Positions 5,963-13,311 of a stretch of DNA of 18,194 bases are shown here, in pieces. The position numbers and the translations under genes are program-made. How positions within the stretch are numbered: the stretch's first letter is position 1; every line of letters begins with the position of its first letter. Under the pieces are notes generated by a model. It ran no database searches and had not been told where the DNA came from. It worked only from the letters and a program-made list of their open reading frames with translations. Origin of the DNA: JBFWQM01 sp050249455 (GTDB lineage Bacteria; Pseudomonadota; Alphaproteobacteria; MPNO01; VGEU01); contig JBFWQM010000093.1 of NCBI GenBank assembly GCA_050249455.1, positions 1-18,194 of the forward strand, given 5' to 3'.

Positions 5963-7165
5963 ATGGCCACCATCGCCGGGAGCATCCGGGAGCGCGGGCA
6001 CGCGCCCTACGCGTGCGATCCCGCACGCACGCGCGGCCGCCTGCATCCCGAGCCCGAGAGCGCGACGCGGACCGTGTTCCAGCGCGACCGCGACCGCATC
6101 ATCCACTCGGCCGCGTTCCGCCGGCTGAAGTACAAGACCCAGGTCTTCGTCTACCACGAGGGCGACCACTACCGGACCCGGCTGACCCACAGCCTGGAAG
6201 TGGCGCAGATCGCCCGCTCGCTGGCCCGCGCGCTCGATCTCGACGAGGACCTGGCGGAGGCGCTGGCGCTGGCCCACGACCTCGGCCACACCCCGTTCGG
6301 CCACGCCGGGGAGGAGGCGCTGCAGGAGGTCATGGCCCCCTATGGCGGCTTCGACCACAACGGCCAGACGCTCCGCGTCCTGACCCGGCTGGAGGCGCGC
6401 TACGCCGCCTTCGACGGCCTCAACCTGACGTGGGAGACGCTGGAGGGGGTGGCCAAGCACAACGGCCCGCTGACGCGCTGGGCGGGCGACGCGGCCGGGC
6501 TGCCGTGGGCGGTCGCGGAATACGCGCGCGACCACGACCTGGAGCTGCATACCCGGGCGGGGGCGGAGGCGCAGGTCGCCTCGCTGTCCGACGACATCGC
6601 CTACCACACCCACGACATCGACGACGGGCTGCGCGCCCGCCTGTTCGGCATCGACGACCTCGCCGGGGTGCCGCTGGTGGGCCCGATCATCGGCGAGGTG
6701 GTGCGGCTCTATCCCGGCCTGGAGCAGCCGCGGCTCATCCACGAGACGACGCGGCGGCTGATCGATCTGTTGGTCAACGACCTGCTGGCGGAGACGCGGC
6801 GGCGGCTGCGCGCCGCAGCGCCGCGCAGCGCCGAGGCGGTGCGCACGCTCGACATGCCGGTGGTCGCCTTCTCCGACCCGGTCGCGGCGCAAAGCCGGGA
6901 CTTGAAGGCGTTCCTGTTCGCCCGTATGTACCGTCACTACAAGGTCAACCGGATGACCAGCAAGGCGCGCCGCGTGGTGCGCGACCTGTTCCGGTTGCTG
7001 CTGGCCGAGCCCGAGTGCCTGCCGACCGAATGGAGCCGGCCGGCGCTGGCGGCGGGCGAGGCGGAGCGGGCGCGGCTGGTCTGCGACTACATCGCCGGGA
7101 TGACCGACCGCTACGCGCTCGACGAGCACCGGCGGCTGTTCGACCTCTACGAAAGCAACCGATGA
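5963..7165 (+). CDS. dgt: Deoxyguanosinetriphosphate triphosphohydrolase-like protein (HD domain)
   Basis: A 400-residue HD-domain dNTPase of the type common in alphaproteobacteria. It hydrolyses dNTPs to deoxynucleosides and triphosphate. The family stretch FQRDRDRIIHSAAFRRLKYKTQVFVYHEGDHYRTRLTHSLEV is followed by the metal site: His76 in RLTHS, His105-Asp106 in LAHDLGHTPFGHAGE, and a later Asp in SLSDDIAYHTHDIDDG. The C-terminal half is helical and ends LFDLYESNR. I prefer the ATG at 5963, with AGGG eight bases upstream. A GTG at 5954 (three residues longer, AGGGG five bases upstream) is a real alternative. The stop overlaps the argS start in an ATGA, so the two are translationally coupled. 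Confidence 0.93.
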   Translation: MATIAGSIRERGHAPYACDPARTRGRLHPEPESATRTVFQRDRDRIIHSAAFRRLKYKTQVFVYHEGDHYRTRLTHSLEVAQIARSLARALDLDEDLAEALALAHDLGHTPFGHAGEEALQEVMAPYGGFDHNGQTLRVLTRLEARYAAFDGLNLTWETLEGVAKHNGPLTRWAGDAAGLPWAVAEYARDHDLELHTRAGAEAQVASLSDDIAYHTHDIDDGLRARLFGIDDLAGVPLVGPIIGEVVRLYPGLEQPRLIHETTRRLIDLLVNDLLAETRRRLRAAAPRSAEAVRTLDMPVVAFSDPVAAQSRDLKAFLFARMYRHYKVNRMTSKARRVVRDLFRLLLAEPECLPTEWSRPALAAGEAERARLVCDYIAGMTDRYALDEHRRLFDLYESNR

Positions 7166-8916
7166 ACGTCTTCCAGGCCTTTCGCGAGCGGATCGTCGGC
7201 GCGCTCGCCGCGCTGGCGGAGGCCGGGGCGCTGCCCGCCGGGCTCGACACCGCGCGCGTGAACGTGGAGCCGCCGCGCGACCCCGCCCACGGCGACCTCT
7301 CGACCAACGCCGCGCTCGTGCTTGCCAAGGACGCCAGGATGAAGCCGCGCGACATCGCGCAGCTTCTTGCCGACCGCATGGCGCAGGACGACGCGGTATC
7401 GGCCGCCGAGGTCGCCGGCCCCGGCTTCGTCAACCTGCGCCTGGCCGACCGGTTCTGGCAGGCGCGGGTGCCGGAGATCCTGGGCGCAGGGGTCGCCTAC
7501 GGCGATTCCGCAATGGGCGCCGGCGCGGCGGTGAACATCGAGTACGTCTCCGCCAACCCGACCGGCCCGATGCATGTCGGGCACGGCCGCGGCGCGGTGG
7601 TGGGCGACGCGCTGGCCGGGCTCCTCGCCAAGGCGGGCTTCGCGGTGACGCGCGAGTACTACATCAACGACGCCGGCGCGCAGGTCGACACGCTCGCGCG
7701 CTCCGTCCACCTGCGCTACCGCGAGGCGCTGGGCGAGGCGATCGGCGCGATCCCGGAAGGCTTCTATCCCGGCGACTACTTGAAGGACGTCGGCGCCGCG
7801 CTCGCCGCGAGGGACGGCGAGAAGTGGCGCGACGCGGCGGAAGCCGACTGGCTGCCCATCCTGCGCCGGTTCGCGATCGACGCGATGATGGCGCTGATCC
7901 GGGAAGACCTCGCCGCGATGGGCATCCGCCACGACGTGTTCACCTCAGAGCGCGCGCTGGTCGAGGCCGGCGCGATCGACGAGGCGGTCGGGCTCCTGGA
8001 ATCGCGCGGGCTGATCTACACCGGCGTGCTGGAGCCGCCGAAAGGCAAGCTGCCCGACGACTGGGAGCCGCGGCCGCAGACCCTGTTCCGCGCCACGCAG
8101 TTCGGCGACGACGTCGACCGCCCGCTCAAGAAGTCGGACGGGAGCTGGACCTACTTCGCCTCCGACATCGCCTATCACCGCGACAAGTTCCGCCGCGGCG
8201 CGGCCACGATGATCGACGTGTGGGGCGCCGACCACAAGGGCTACGTCAAGCGCATGGAGGCCGCGGTCGCCGCGGTGACCGAAGGCAAGGGCAGGCTCGA
8301 CGTCCGCATCTGCAACCTCGTGCACCTGCTCGACAAGGGCGAGCCGGTGAAGATGTCCAAGCGCGCCGGCACGTTCGTGACCTTGCGCGAGGTGGTGGAC
8401 GAGGTCGGCGCCGGCGTGGTGCGCTTCATCATGCTGACCCGCGGCAACGAGGCCGCGCTCGACTTCGATCTCGCGAAAGTGACGGAGCAGTCGAAGGACA
8501 ACCCGGTCTTCTACGTGCAGTATGCGCATGCGCGCGCGTGCTCGGTGCTGCGCAATGCGGGCGAGGCGTTTCCGGGGCTCGCGCTTGACGATTCGTCGCT
8601 CGCATCCGCTGATGTAGCGCGGCTTGCGGTTCCCGAAGAGCTCGCGCTGATACGGCTTCTGGCGGGCTGGCCGCGGGTCGTCGAGACGGCGGCCGAAGCG
8701 CACGAGCCGCATCGTGTGGCATACTTCCTGGGCGACGTCGCCGCGAGTTTTCACGGGCTGTGGAACAGAGGAAATGAGGACGAGAGCCTGCGTTTCATCG
8801 TTCCCGGCGACCGGGCGCTCAGCGTCGCCCGCATCGCGCTGGTGCGCGCGGCCGCGGTGGTCATCGCTTCCGGCCTGGGCGTGATGGGCGTGGAGCCGGT
8901 CGAAGAGTTGCGTTAA
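7162..8916 (+). CDS. argS: Arginyl-tRNA synthetase
   Basis: A 584-residue class I aminoacyl-tRNA synthetase that charges tRNA-Arg. The N-terminal tRNA-recognition domain (about 1-105) contains DPAHGDLSTNAAL. The HIGH motif appears as HVGH at 138-141 in ANPTGPMHVGHGRG, and REYYINDAGAQ follows. The KMSKS motif appears as KMSKRAGTF from residue 397. The C-terminal helical anticodon-binding (DALR) domain ends with VMGVEPVEELR. The start overlaps dgt (ATGA at 7162-7165), and the stop overlaps the next start (TAATG at 8914-8918). The same frame is open for hundreds of codons upstream inside dgt, but that is a shadow. The last 120 or so codons use rarer codons than the rest (ATA, GTA, AGA, GGA, GCA). 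Confidence 0.97.
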   Translation: MNVFQAFRERIVGALAALAEAGALPAGLDTARVNVEPPRDPAHGDLSTNAALVLAKDARMKPRDIAQLLADRMAQDDAVSAAEVAGPGFVNLRLADRFWQARVPEILGAGVAYGDSAMGAGAAVNIEYVSANPTGPMHVGHGRGAVVGDALAGLLAKAGFAVTREYYINDAGAQVDTLARSVHLRYREALGEAIGAIPEGFYPGDYLKDVGAALAARDGEKWRDAAEADWLPILRRFAIDAMMALIREDLAAMGIRHDVFTSERALVEAGAIDEAVGLLESRGLIYTGVLEPPKGKLPDDWEPRPQTLFRATQFGDDVDRPLKKSDGSWTYFASDIAYHRDKFRRGAATMIDVWGADHKGYVKRMEAAVAAVTEGKGRLDVRICNLVHLLDKGEPVKMSKRAGTFVTLREVVDEVGAGVVRFIMLTRGNEAALDFDLAKVTEQSKDNPVFYVQYAHARACSVLRNAGEAFPGLALDDSSLASADVARLAVPEELALIRLLAGWPRVVETAAEAHEPHRVAYFLGDVAASFHGLWNRGNEDESLRFIVPGDRALSVARIALVRAAAVVIASGLGVMGVEPVEELR

Positions 8917-9965
8917 TGGCGCGGGTCGCAGCGATGGAAGCCGATCGACAATTGGTCGCCTACGATGCCGACCAGCGGCGCGTGACGCGCACCCGCCGCC
9001 GGCTGATGACGGTCGCCATCACGCTGATCGCGTTCACCGGCTTCGGCGGCGTCGTCTACTACTTCTATGCCCAGAACCGCGACGCGGCGATGGCCGGCCT
9101 GGTCCCGATCATCCGCGCGGTCGAGGGTCCGACCAAGGTGAAGCCGGAGACGCCCGGCGGCATGGACGTGCCGAACCGCGGCATGGAGGTCTACGGCCTG
9201 ATCGACCGCAACCCTTCCCCGGCGCCCGGCGGCAAGGTGGAGCGCCTGCTGCCGCCGCCGGAGCAGCCGGTCGCCGTGCCGCCGCCGGCCGCACCCCCGC
9301 CGGTCGCCTCCGCGCCGCCGCCCGCGAGCCCGCCGGCCGCCGTCCTGCCTCCCATCCCGGCGCCGTCCGCGCCGCCGCCTGCCGTGTCGGCGCCTGCCGC
9401 CGCTCCGGCCCCGCCGCCGGCGGTCGCCGCGGTGCCGCCGCCCGCCGTCGCGCCGGCGCCGGCCGAAGCGGAGGCGGCCGAGGAGCAGACGCCGGTGGTG
9501 GTGACCGGAAAGGATGTGCCGCCGGCGCCCAAGGCGCGGCCGTCGCGACCGTTGCCGCGCGCGATCTCGGCCGCCACGCCGCAGGCCGGCGAGGCGCCTG
9601 CCGCCGCGCCGCCGTCCGCCGTTGCCGCGGCGCCGCGGCCGCCGGCGGTCGCGCGTTCGCCCGAGCCGCCTGCGGCGGAGCGTCCCCGTCCCGCGCCGTT
9701 GCCGTCCGCCGCCGCCGCTTCGCGCGGCGCGCGGGTCCAGCTTCTCGCCGGCCGCACCGAGGACTCGGTGCGTCTCGAATGGGCGCGGCTGCAGCGCGAG
9801 AACCCGGAGCTTCTCGGCCGGCTGCGCGCGGAGATCGTGCGCATCGACCTCGACGGCGGCCGGGGCTCGTTCTATCGCGTCTATGCGATGCCCAACGGCG
9901 ACGCCGAGCGTTTGTGCAACGAGGTGCGCCAGCGCCGCGTGGAGTGTTTCGTTGTTGGGCAGTGA
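8916..9965 (+). CDS. SPOR-domain membrane protein
   Basis: A 349-residue bitopic inner-membrane protein. There is a short cytoplasmic tail with TRTRRRL, one membrane helix (about 30-51, MTVAITLIAFTGFGGVVYYFYA), then a periplasmic Pro/Ala-rich linker (about 105-265) of low complexity. The C-terminal SPOR domain (about 270-347) begins ARVQLLAGRTEDSVRLEW and ends FYRVYAMPNGDAERLCNEVRQRRVECFVV. SPOR domains bind glycan strands stripped of stem peptides at the division septum, so a role at the septum or in wall turnover is inferred. It overlaps argS by 1 bp and nagZ by 14 bp. The linker DNA is so GC-biased that long false frames open on the other strand. Confidence 0.87.
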   Translation: MARVAAMEADRQLVAYDADQRRVTRTRRRLMTVAITLIAFTGFGGVVYYFYAQNRDAAMAGLVPIIRAVEGPTKVKPETPGGMDVPNRGMEVYGLIDRNPSPAPGGKVERLLPPPEQPVAVPPPAAPPPVASAPPPASPPAAVLPPIPAPSAPPPAVSAPAAAPAPPPAVAAVPPPAVAPAPAEAEAAEEQTPVVVTGKDVPPAPKARPSRPLPRAISAATPQAGEAPAAAPPSAVAAAPRPPAVARSPEPPAAERPRPAPLPSAAAASRGARVQLLAGRTEDSVRLEWARLQRENPELLGRLRAEIVRIDLDGGRGSFYRVYAMPNGDAERLCNEVRQRRVECFVVGQ

Positions 9966-10995
9966 CGCGGCGGCCCGCCCTCCGCTCGCCCTCGTCCTCG
10001 GCTGCGCCGGCCCGCGACTGACGCCGGCGGAAGTGCGCTTCTTCGCCGAGGCCGGGCCGCTCGGCTTCATCCTTTTCGCGCGCAATTGCGACCACCCGGG
10101 ACAGGTTCGCGCGCTGGTGGCGGAGCTGCGCTCCGCGGTCGGGCGCGCCGACGCGCCGGTGCTCATCGACCAGGAAGGCGGCCGGGTCGCGCGGCTGCGC
10201 GCACCGCACTGGCGCACCCCGCCGGCCGGGCGCGCGTTCGCAGCGCTGCACGAGCGCGATCCCGTCGCGGCCGTCGAGGCGGCGCGGCTCAACGCGCGGC
10301 TGATCGCCTGCGACCTCGACGACCTCGGCATCGACGTCGATTGCGCGCCGGTGGCCGACGTGCCGGCGCCGGACGGCCACGACGTGATCGGCGACCGCGC
10401 ACTCGGGCGCGATGCCGCCACCGTCGCCGCGCTGGCGCGCGCCACGTGCGAGGGCCTGTCGGCCGGCGGCGTCGCGCCTGTGATCAAGCACATCCCCGGC
10501 CACGGACGCGCGCGCGAGGACAGCCACATCGCGCTGCCGGTGGTCGACGCCGGCATCGCGTTGCTGCGCCGCACCGACTTCGCGCCGTTCCGGGCGCTCA
10601 ACGACCAGCCGATGGCGATGACCGCGCACGTCGTCTACACCGCGGTCGACGACCGGGCGCCGGCCAGCGCCTCGCGCGCGGTGATCGACGGGGTGATCCG
10701 CGGCGACATCGGATTCGACAACTTCCTGCTCAGCGACGACATCGGCATGGGCGCGCTGGCCGGCTCGATGTCCGAGCGTACCCGGGCCGTGCTCGACGCC
10801 GGCTGCGACGCGGCGCTGCATTGCTCCGGCGAGCTCGACGCAATGCAGGAGATCGCCGCCGCCGCGCGCCCGCTGGACGACGCGGCGCTGGCCCGCTTCG
10901 AGCGCGTGCTGGCGGCGCGGCGCGCGCCCGACGCCTTCGACCACGCCGCCGCCGAGGCCCGTCTGGGCACGCTGCTCGGCGCCGGGGTGGCGTGA
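9952..10995 (+). CDS. nagZ: Beta-N-acetylhexosaminidase, peptidoglycan recycling
   Basis: A 347-residue family 3 glycosidase that removes N-acetylglucosamine from GlcNAc-anhydroMurNAc (peptides) in the cytoplasm. Family stretches are VLGCAGPRLTPAE, GPLGFILFARNCDHPGQ, VLIDQEGGRVARLR, and the NagZ signature KHIPGHGRAREDSHIALP (from residue 179) with its His/Asp acid-base pair. The nucleophile region is LLSDDIGMGAL (Asp262/Asp263). No ATG or GTG lies close to the conserved start. TTG at 9952 has GGAG seven bases upstream inside the preceding gene and gives a normal N-terminus; TTG at 9955 is a near-equal alternative. This makes a 14-bp overlap with the SPOR gene. The stop overlaps the next ATG (TGATG). 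Confidence 0.94.
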   Translation: MLGSDAAARPPLALVLGCAGPRLTPAEVRFFAEAGPLGFILFARNCDHPGQVRALVAELRSAVGRADAPVLIDQEGGRVARLRAPHWRTPPAGRAFAALHERDPVAAVEAARLNARLIACDLDDLGIDVDCAPVADVPAPDGHDVIGDRALGRDAATVAALARATCEGLSAGGVAPVIKHIPGHGRAREDSHIALPVVDAGIALLRRTDFAPFRALNDQPMAMTAHVVYTAVDDRAPASASRAVIDGVIRGDIGFDNFLLSDDIGMGALAGSMSERTRAVLDAGCDAALHCSGELDAMQEIAAAARPLDDAALARFERVLAARRAPDAFDHAAAEARLGTLLGAGVA

Positions 10996-11684
10996 TGGGC
11001 ATCGACATCGAGGCCTTTCTGTACGGCGTCTCGGTGTGGGCGATCCCGGCCATCCTGGCGATCACCCTGCACGAGGCCTCGCACGGCTTCGTGGCACTGC
11101 GCTTCGGCGACGATACCGCCTACCGCCTGGGCCGCGTCACCTTCAACCCGTTCCGCCACATCGACCTGTGGGGAACCATCATCATCCCGACGGTGCTGCT
11201 GCTGACCAGCCCGTTCGTGTTCGGCTGGGCCAAGCCGGTGCCGGTCGATTTCCGGCGCCTGCGCAATCCGCGCCGCGACATGGTGTGGGTGGCGGCCGCC
11301 GGGCCCGGGATCAACCTCGCATTGGCCGTGGTTTCGGCGCTGCTGATCCATTTGGCGCTGGTGACGCCCGGCACGGTCGGCGACTGGATGTTCCACAACC
11401 TGCGGAACTCCATCGTCATCAACCTGATCCTGGCGGTGTTCAACATGCTGCCGGTGCCGCCGCTCGACGGCGGGCGGGTGGCGGTCGGGCTGCTGCCGCG
11501 CTCGCTGGCGTGGCCGCTGGCGCGCCTGGAACCGTACGGCCTGTTCATCGTGATCGGCGTGATCTTCCTGCTGCCGTGGATGGCGCGGTCGGCCGGCATC
11601 CCGTTCGACCCGGTCGGCTGGCTGATCGACCGGCCAGTGACGTGGCTGATGCGGATGATTGCGATGTTGACCGGGCTGGGGTAG
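10995..11684 (+). CDS. Site-2 protease family (M50B) membrane metalloprotease
   Basis: A 229-residue polytopic inner-membrane protein. The zinc motif HExxH is HEASH at 26-30 inside the first hydrophobic segment (AIPAILAITLHEASHGFVALRFGD). The third zinc ligand is Asp158 in NMLPVPPLDGGRV (150-161), the usual LDG motif. Other segments are IIIPTVLLLTSPFVFGWAKPVPV, AAAGPGINLALAVVSALLIHLAL and PYGLFIVIGVIFLLPWM. No PDZ domain is present, so it belongs to the short group rather than RseP. The substrate is unknown. Small M50 proteases are often found beside scpA in bacteria, as here, but I know of no established mechanistic link. Its start overlaps the nagZ stop by 1 bp, and it ends 8 bp before scpA. 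Confidence 0.92.
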   Translation: MGIDIEAFLYGVSVWAIPAILAITLHEASHGFVALRFGDDTAYRLGRVTFNPFRHIDLWGTIIIPTVLLLTSPFVFGWAKPVPVDFRRLRNPRRDMVWVAAAGPGINLALAVVSALLIHLALVTPGTVGDWMFHNLRNSIVINLILAVFNMLPVPPLDGGRVAVGLLPRSLAWPLARLEPYGLFIVIGVIFLLPWMARSAGIPFDPVGWLIDRPVTWLMRMIAMLTGLG

Positions 11685-11692
11685 CAGGGGCC

Positions 11693-12484
11693 ATGACGGA
11701 CGCCGCCGACGACTTCACTGACACGCCTGCGCCGGCCCCAACCGAGAGCGCGCTGGTGGTCTCGCTCGACGGCTACGAGGGGCCGATCGACGTGCTGCTG
11801 ACCTTGGCGCGCCAGCAGAAGCTCGACCTCGCGCGCATCTCCATCCTGCAACTCGCCGACCAGTACCTCGAGTTCATCGCCAGCGCCCGCAAGCTCAGCC
11901 TGGAGATCGCCGCCGACTACCTGGTGATGGCGGCGTGGCTGGCCTACCTGAAGTCGCGCCTGCTGCTGCCCGAGCCGCCGGCCGACGAGGCGCCGAGCGG
12001 CGCCGAGATGGCCGAGGCGCTGACCTTCCAGCTGCGCCGGCTGGAGGCGATGAAGGAGGCCGGCGCCAAGATCATGGCGCTGCCGCGGCTCGGCCGCGAC
12101 GTGTTCGAGCGCGGCGCGCCCGACGGGGTGGAGGTGGTGCGCCGCTACGTGCCCAGCGTCACCCTCTTCGAGATCCTGCGCGCCTATGGCGATCAGCAGC
12201 GGCGCAAGGCGAAGGCGGAGACGTTCCACATCGCGCCGTCCGAGATCTATTCGATGGACGATGCGCTGCACCGGCTTGGCCACATGCTGGGCCAGGCGAT
12301 GGAATGGCGCACCCTGATGCACTTCCTGCCGCCCGGCCTGGTCGACGGCCTGGTGCGACGCTCCGCCGTGGCGGCGACCTTCGCGGCCAGCCTGGAGCTC
12401 GCGCGCGAGGGCCGCATCCAGCTTCGCCAGGGCCAGGCGTTCGGCCCGATCTACATCCGCAGGATGCCGGAGGACCGGCAATGA
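11693..12484 (+). CDS. scpA: Segregation and condensation protein A
   Basis: A 263-residue kleisin subunit of the SMC-ScpAB condensin, which organises and segregates the nucleoid. Family features are FDGYEGPIDVLL-like VSLDGYEGPIDVLLTLARQQKLDLARISILQLADQYLEF near the N-terminus, AADYLVMAAWLAYLKSRLLLP, and the C-terminal winged helix that contacts the SMC head (VVRRYVPSVTLFEILRAYGD, then LELAREGRIQLRQGQAFGPIYI). The N-terminal 20 residues are an acidic, Pro/Thr-rich tail. The ATG at 11693 follows AGGGG very closely (2 bases), which is tight but no other start fits. It overlaps scpB in ATGA (12481-12484). No smc gene is in the window. Confidence 0.95.
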   Translation: MTDAADDFTDTPAPAPTESALVVSLDGYEGPIDVLLTLARQQKLDLARISILQLADQYLEFIASARKLSLEIAADYLVMAAWLAYLKSRLLLPEPPADEAPSGAEMAEALTFQLRRLEAMKEAGAKIMALPRLGRDVFERGAPDGVEVVRRYVPSVTLFEILRAYGDQQRRKAKAETFHIAPSEIYSMDDALHRLGHMLGQAMEWRTLMHFLPPGLVDGLVRRSAVAATFAASLELAREGRIQLRQGQAFGPIYIRRMPEDRQ

Positions 12485-13158
12485 CCGTGCTGCCCGAGGA
12501 CCTTCGCCTGGTCGAGGCGCTGCTGTTCGCGACCGCCGAGCCGCTCGACGACGGCCAGATCGCCGCCCACCTGCCGGAAGGCACCGATGTCGGGGTGCTG
12601 CTCGCCGAGCTGGAATCGAGCTATGCCGGTCGCGGGGTCAACCTGCGCCGGGTTGCCGGCAAGTGGAGCTTCCGCACGGCGGAGGACCTGGCGCCGCGTC
12701 TCAAGCTGGAGAAGGTGGTGCCGCGCAAGCTGTCGCGCGCGGCGGTGGAGACGCTGGCCATCCTCGCCTACCACCAGCCGGTGACCCGGGCCGAGGTCGA
12801 GGAGATCCGCGGCGTCGCGATCAGCAAGGGCACCTTCGACGTGCTGCTGGAGGCGGGCTGGATCAAGCCGGTCGGCCGCCGCCGCACGCCGGGCCGGCCG
12901 GTCACCTGGGGCACCACGGAGGCGCTGCTGCGCGAGATCGGGCTCGACAGCCTCGCCGACCTGCCCGGCATGGACGAGCTCAAGGCCTCCGGCCTGCTCG
13001 ACGCCCGCCCGGCCAGCGTCATCCTGGGTCCCGGCGCCACGCCGGAAGGCGACGCGCCGGCCGAGGAAGACGAGGAGGACGAGCCGTTGGGCGAGGATTC
13101 GGTCGCCGCCGCGGAAGCGGACGTGCCGGACCTGCCGGCGGAGCCGCGGCGGGAGTAG
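12481..13158 (+). CDS. scpB: Segregation and condensation protein B
   Basis: A 225-residue partner that dimerises and binds ScpA in the SMC complex. Two winged-helix domains are visible: RLVEALLFATAEPLDDGQIAAHLP to FRTAEDLAPRLK, then LSRAAVETLAILAYHQPVTRAEVEEIRGVAISKGTFDVLLEAGWIKPVGRRRTPGRPVTWGTT. The LAILAYHQPVTRAEVEEIRG stretch is the family hallmark. After about residue 175 comes a disordered acidic tail (EEDEEDEPLGEDS), longer than in Gram-positive ScpB but common in alphaproteobacteria. The start overlaps the scpA stop by 4 bp. It appears to be the last gene of the dgt-scpB operon, as a 153-bp gap follows. Confidence 0.95.
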   Translation: MTVLPEDLRLVEALLFATAEPLDDGQIAAHLPEGTDVGVLLAELESSYAGRGVNLRRVAGKWSFRTAEDLAPRLKLEKVVPRKLSRAAVETLAILAYHQPVTRAEVEEIRGVAISKGTFDVLLEAGWIKPVGRRRTPGRPVTWGTTEALLREIGLDSLADLPGMDELKASGLLDARPASVILGPGATPEGDAPAEEDEEDEPLGEDSVAAAEADVPDLPAEPRRE

Positions 13159-13186
13159 GCGGCCCGGACCCGGGCAGGGGACGCCT
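13157..13186 (+). terminator. Possible hairpin after scpB
   Basis: AGGCG (13157-13161) can pair with CGCCT (13182-13186), enclosing a GCCCG/CGGGC stem (13162-13166 with 13171-13175) and a 6-base bulge. It starts on the scpB stop codon. No T-run follows, so a terminator role is only suggested by position. Confidence 0.25.
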
Positions 13187-13226
13187 CCGCACCTCGAAGC
13201 CTGCCCGTCGCGCCATTTTGTCCCAA

Positions 13227-13255
13227 TTGCTGTTGAGAAGCGTTTGCAATAGGGT
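13227..13255 (+). promoter_or_regulatory. Fur-box-like dyad over a weak promoter
   Basis: On the minus strand, 13249-13227 reads TTGCAAA, then a TTCTCA core, then GCAA. It matches 18 of 23 positions of the classic Fur-type site with TTGCAAAT and ATTCTCA halves, as I recall it. Flanks extend the dyad to ATTGC/GCAAT (13226-13250). The same bases hold a weak promoter on the plus strand: TTGCTG (13227-13232), 17 bp, TAGGGT (13250-13255). A repressor bound here would cover both promoter elements ahead of the iron-type ABC transporter. Fur, Irr or Mur could be the protein. Confidence 0.55.
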
Positions 13256-13311
13256 GGCCGCGCCGTCCCGGCGCCGTGCCGGGTACGCGTCAGTGGCCGC
13301 CGGGAACCTGC

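Noticed and set aside
5810..7129. N-terminal extension of the erpA frame to over 550 residues.
   Set aside because: The extra part is the antisense of dgt. The ErpA fold is complete from the ATG at 5809.
6013..7161. Upstream extension of the argS frame through dgt, suggesting a 967-residue fusion.
   Set aside because: The upstream part is low-complexity Arg/Pro/Gly shadow of dgt. The ATG at 7162 gives the normal ArgRS N-terminus and an ATGA junction.
8913..10944. Long minus-strand frames (over 500 codons) opposite the SPOR gene and nagZ.
   Set aside because: Composition is an artefact of the GCC/CCG repeats. No motif or ribosome site supports them.
13276..13311. GTG at 13276 as the permease start.
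   Set aside because: It has no ribosome site and would leave a leader of about 14 bases. TTG at 13312 is slightly better, but I do not regard the matter as closed.
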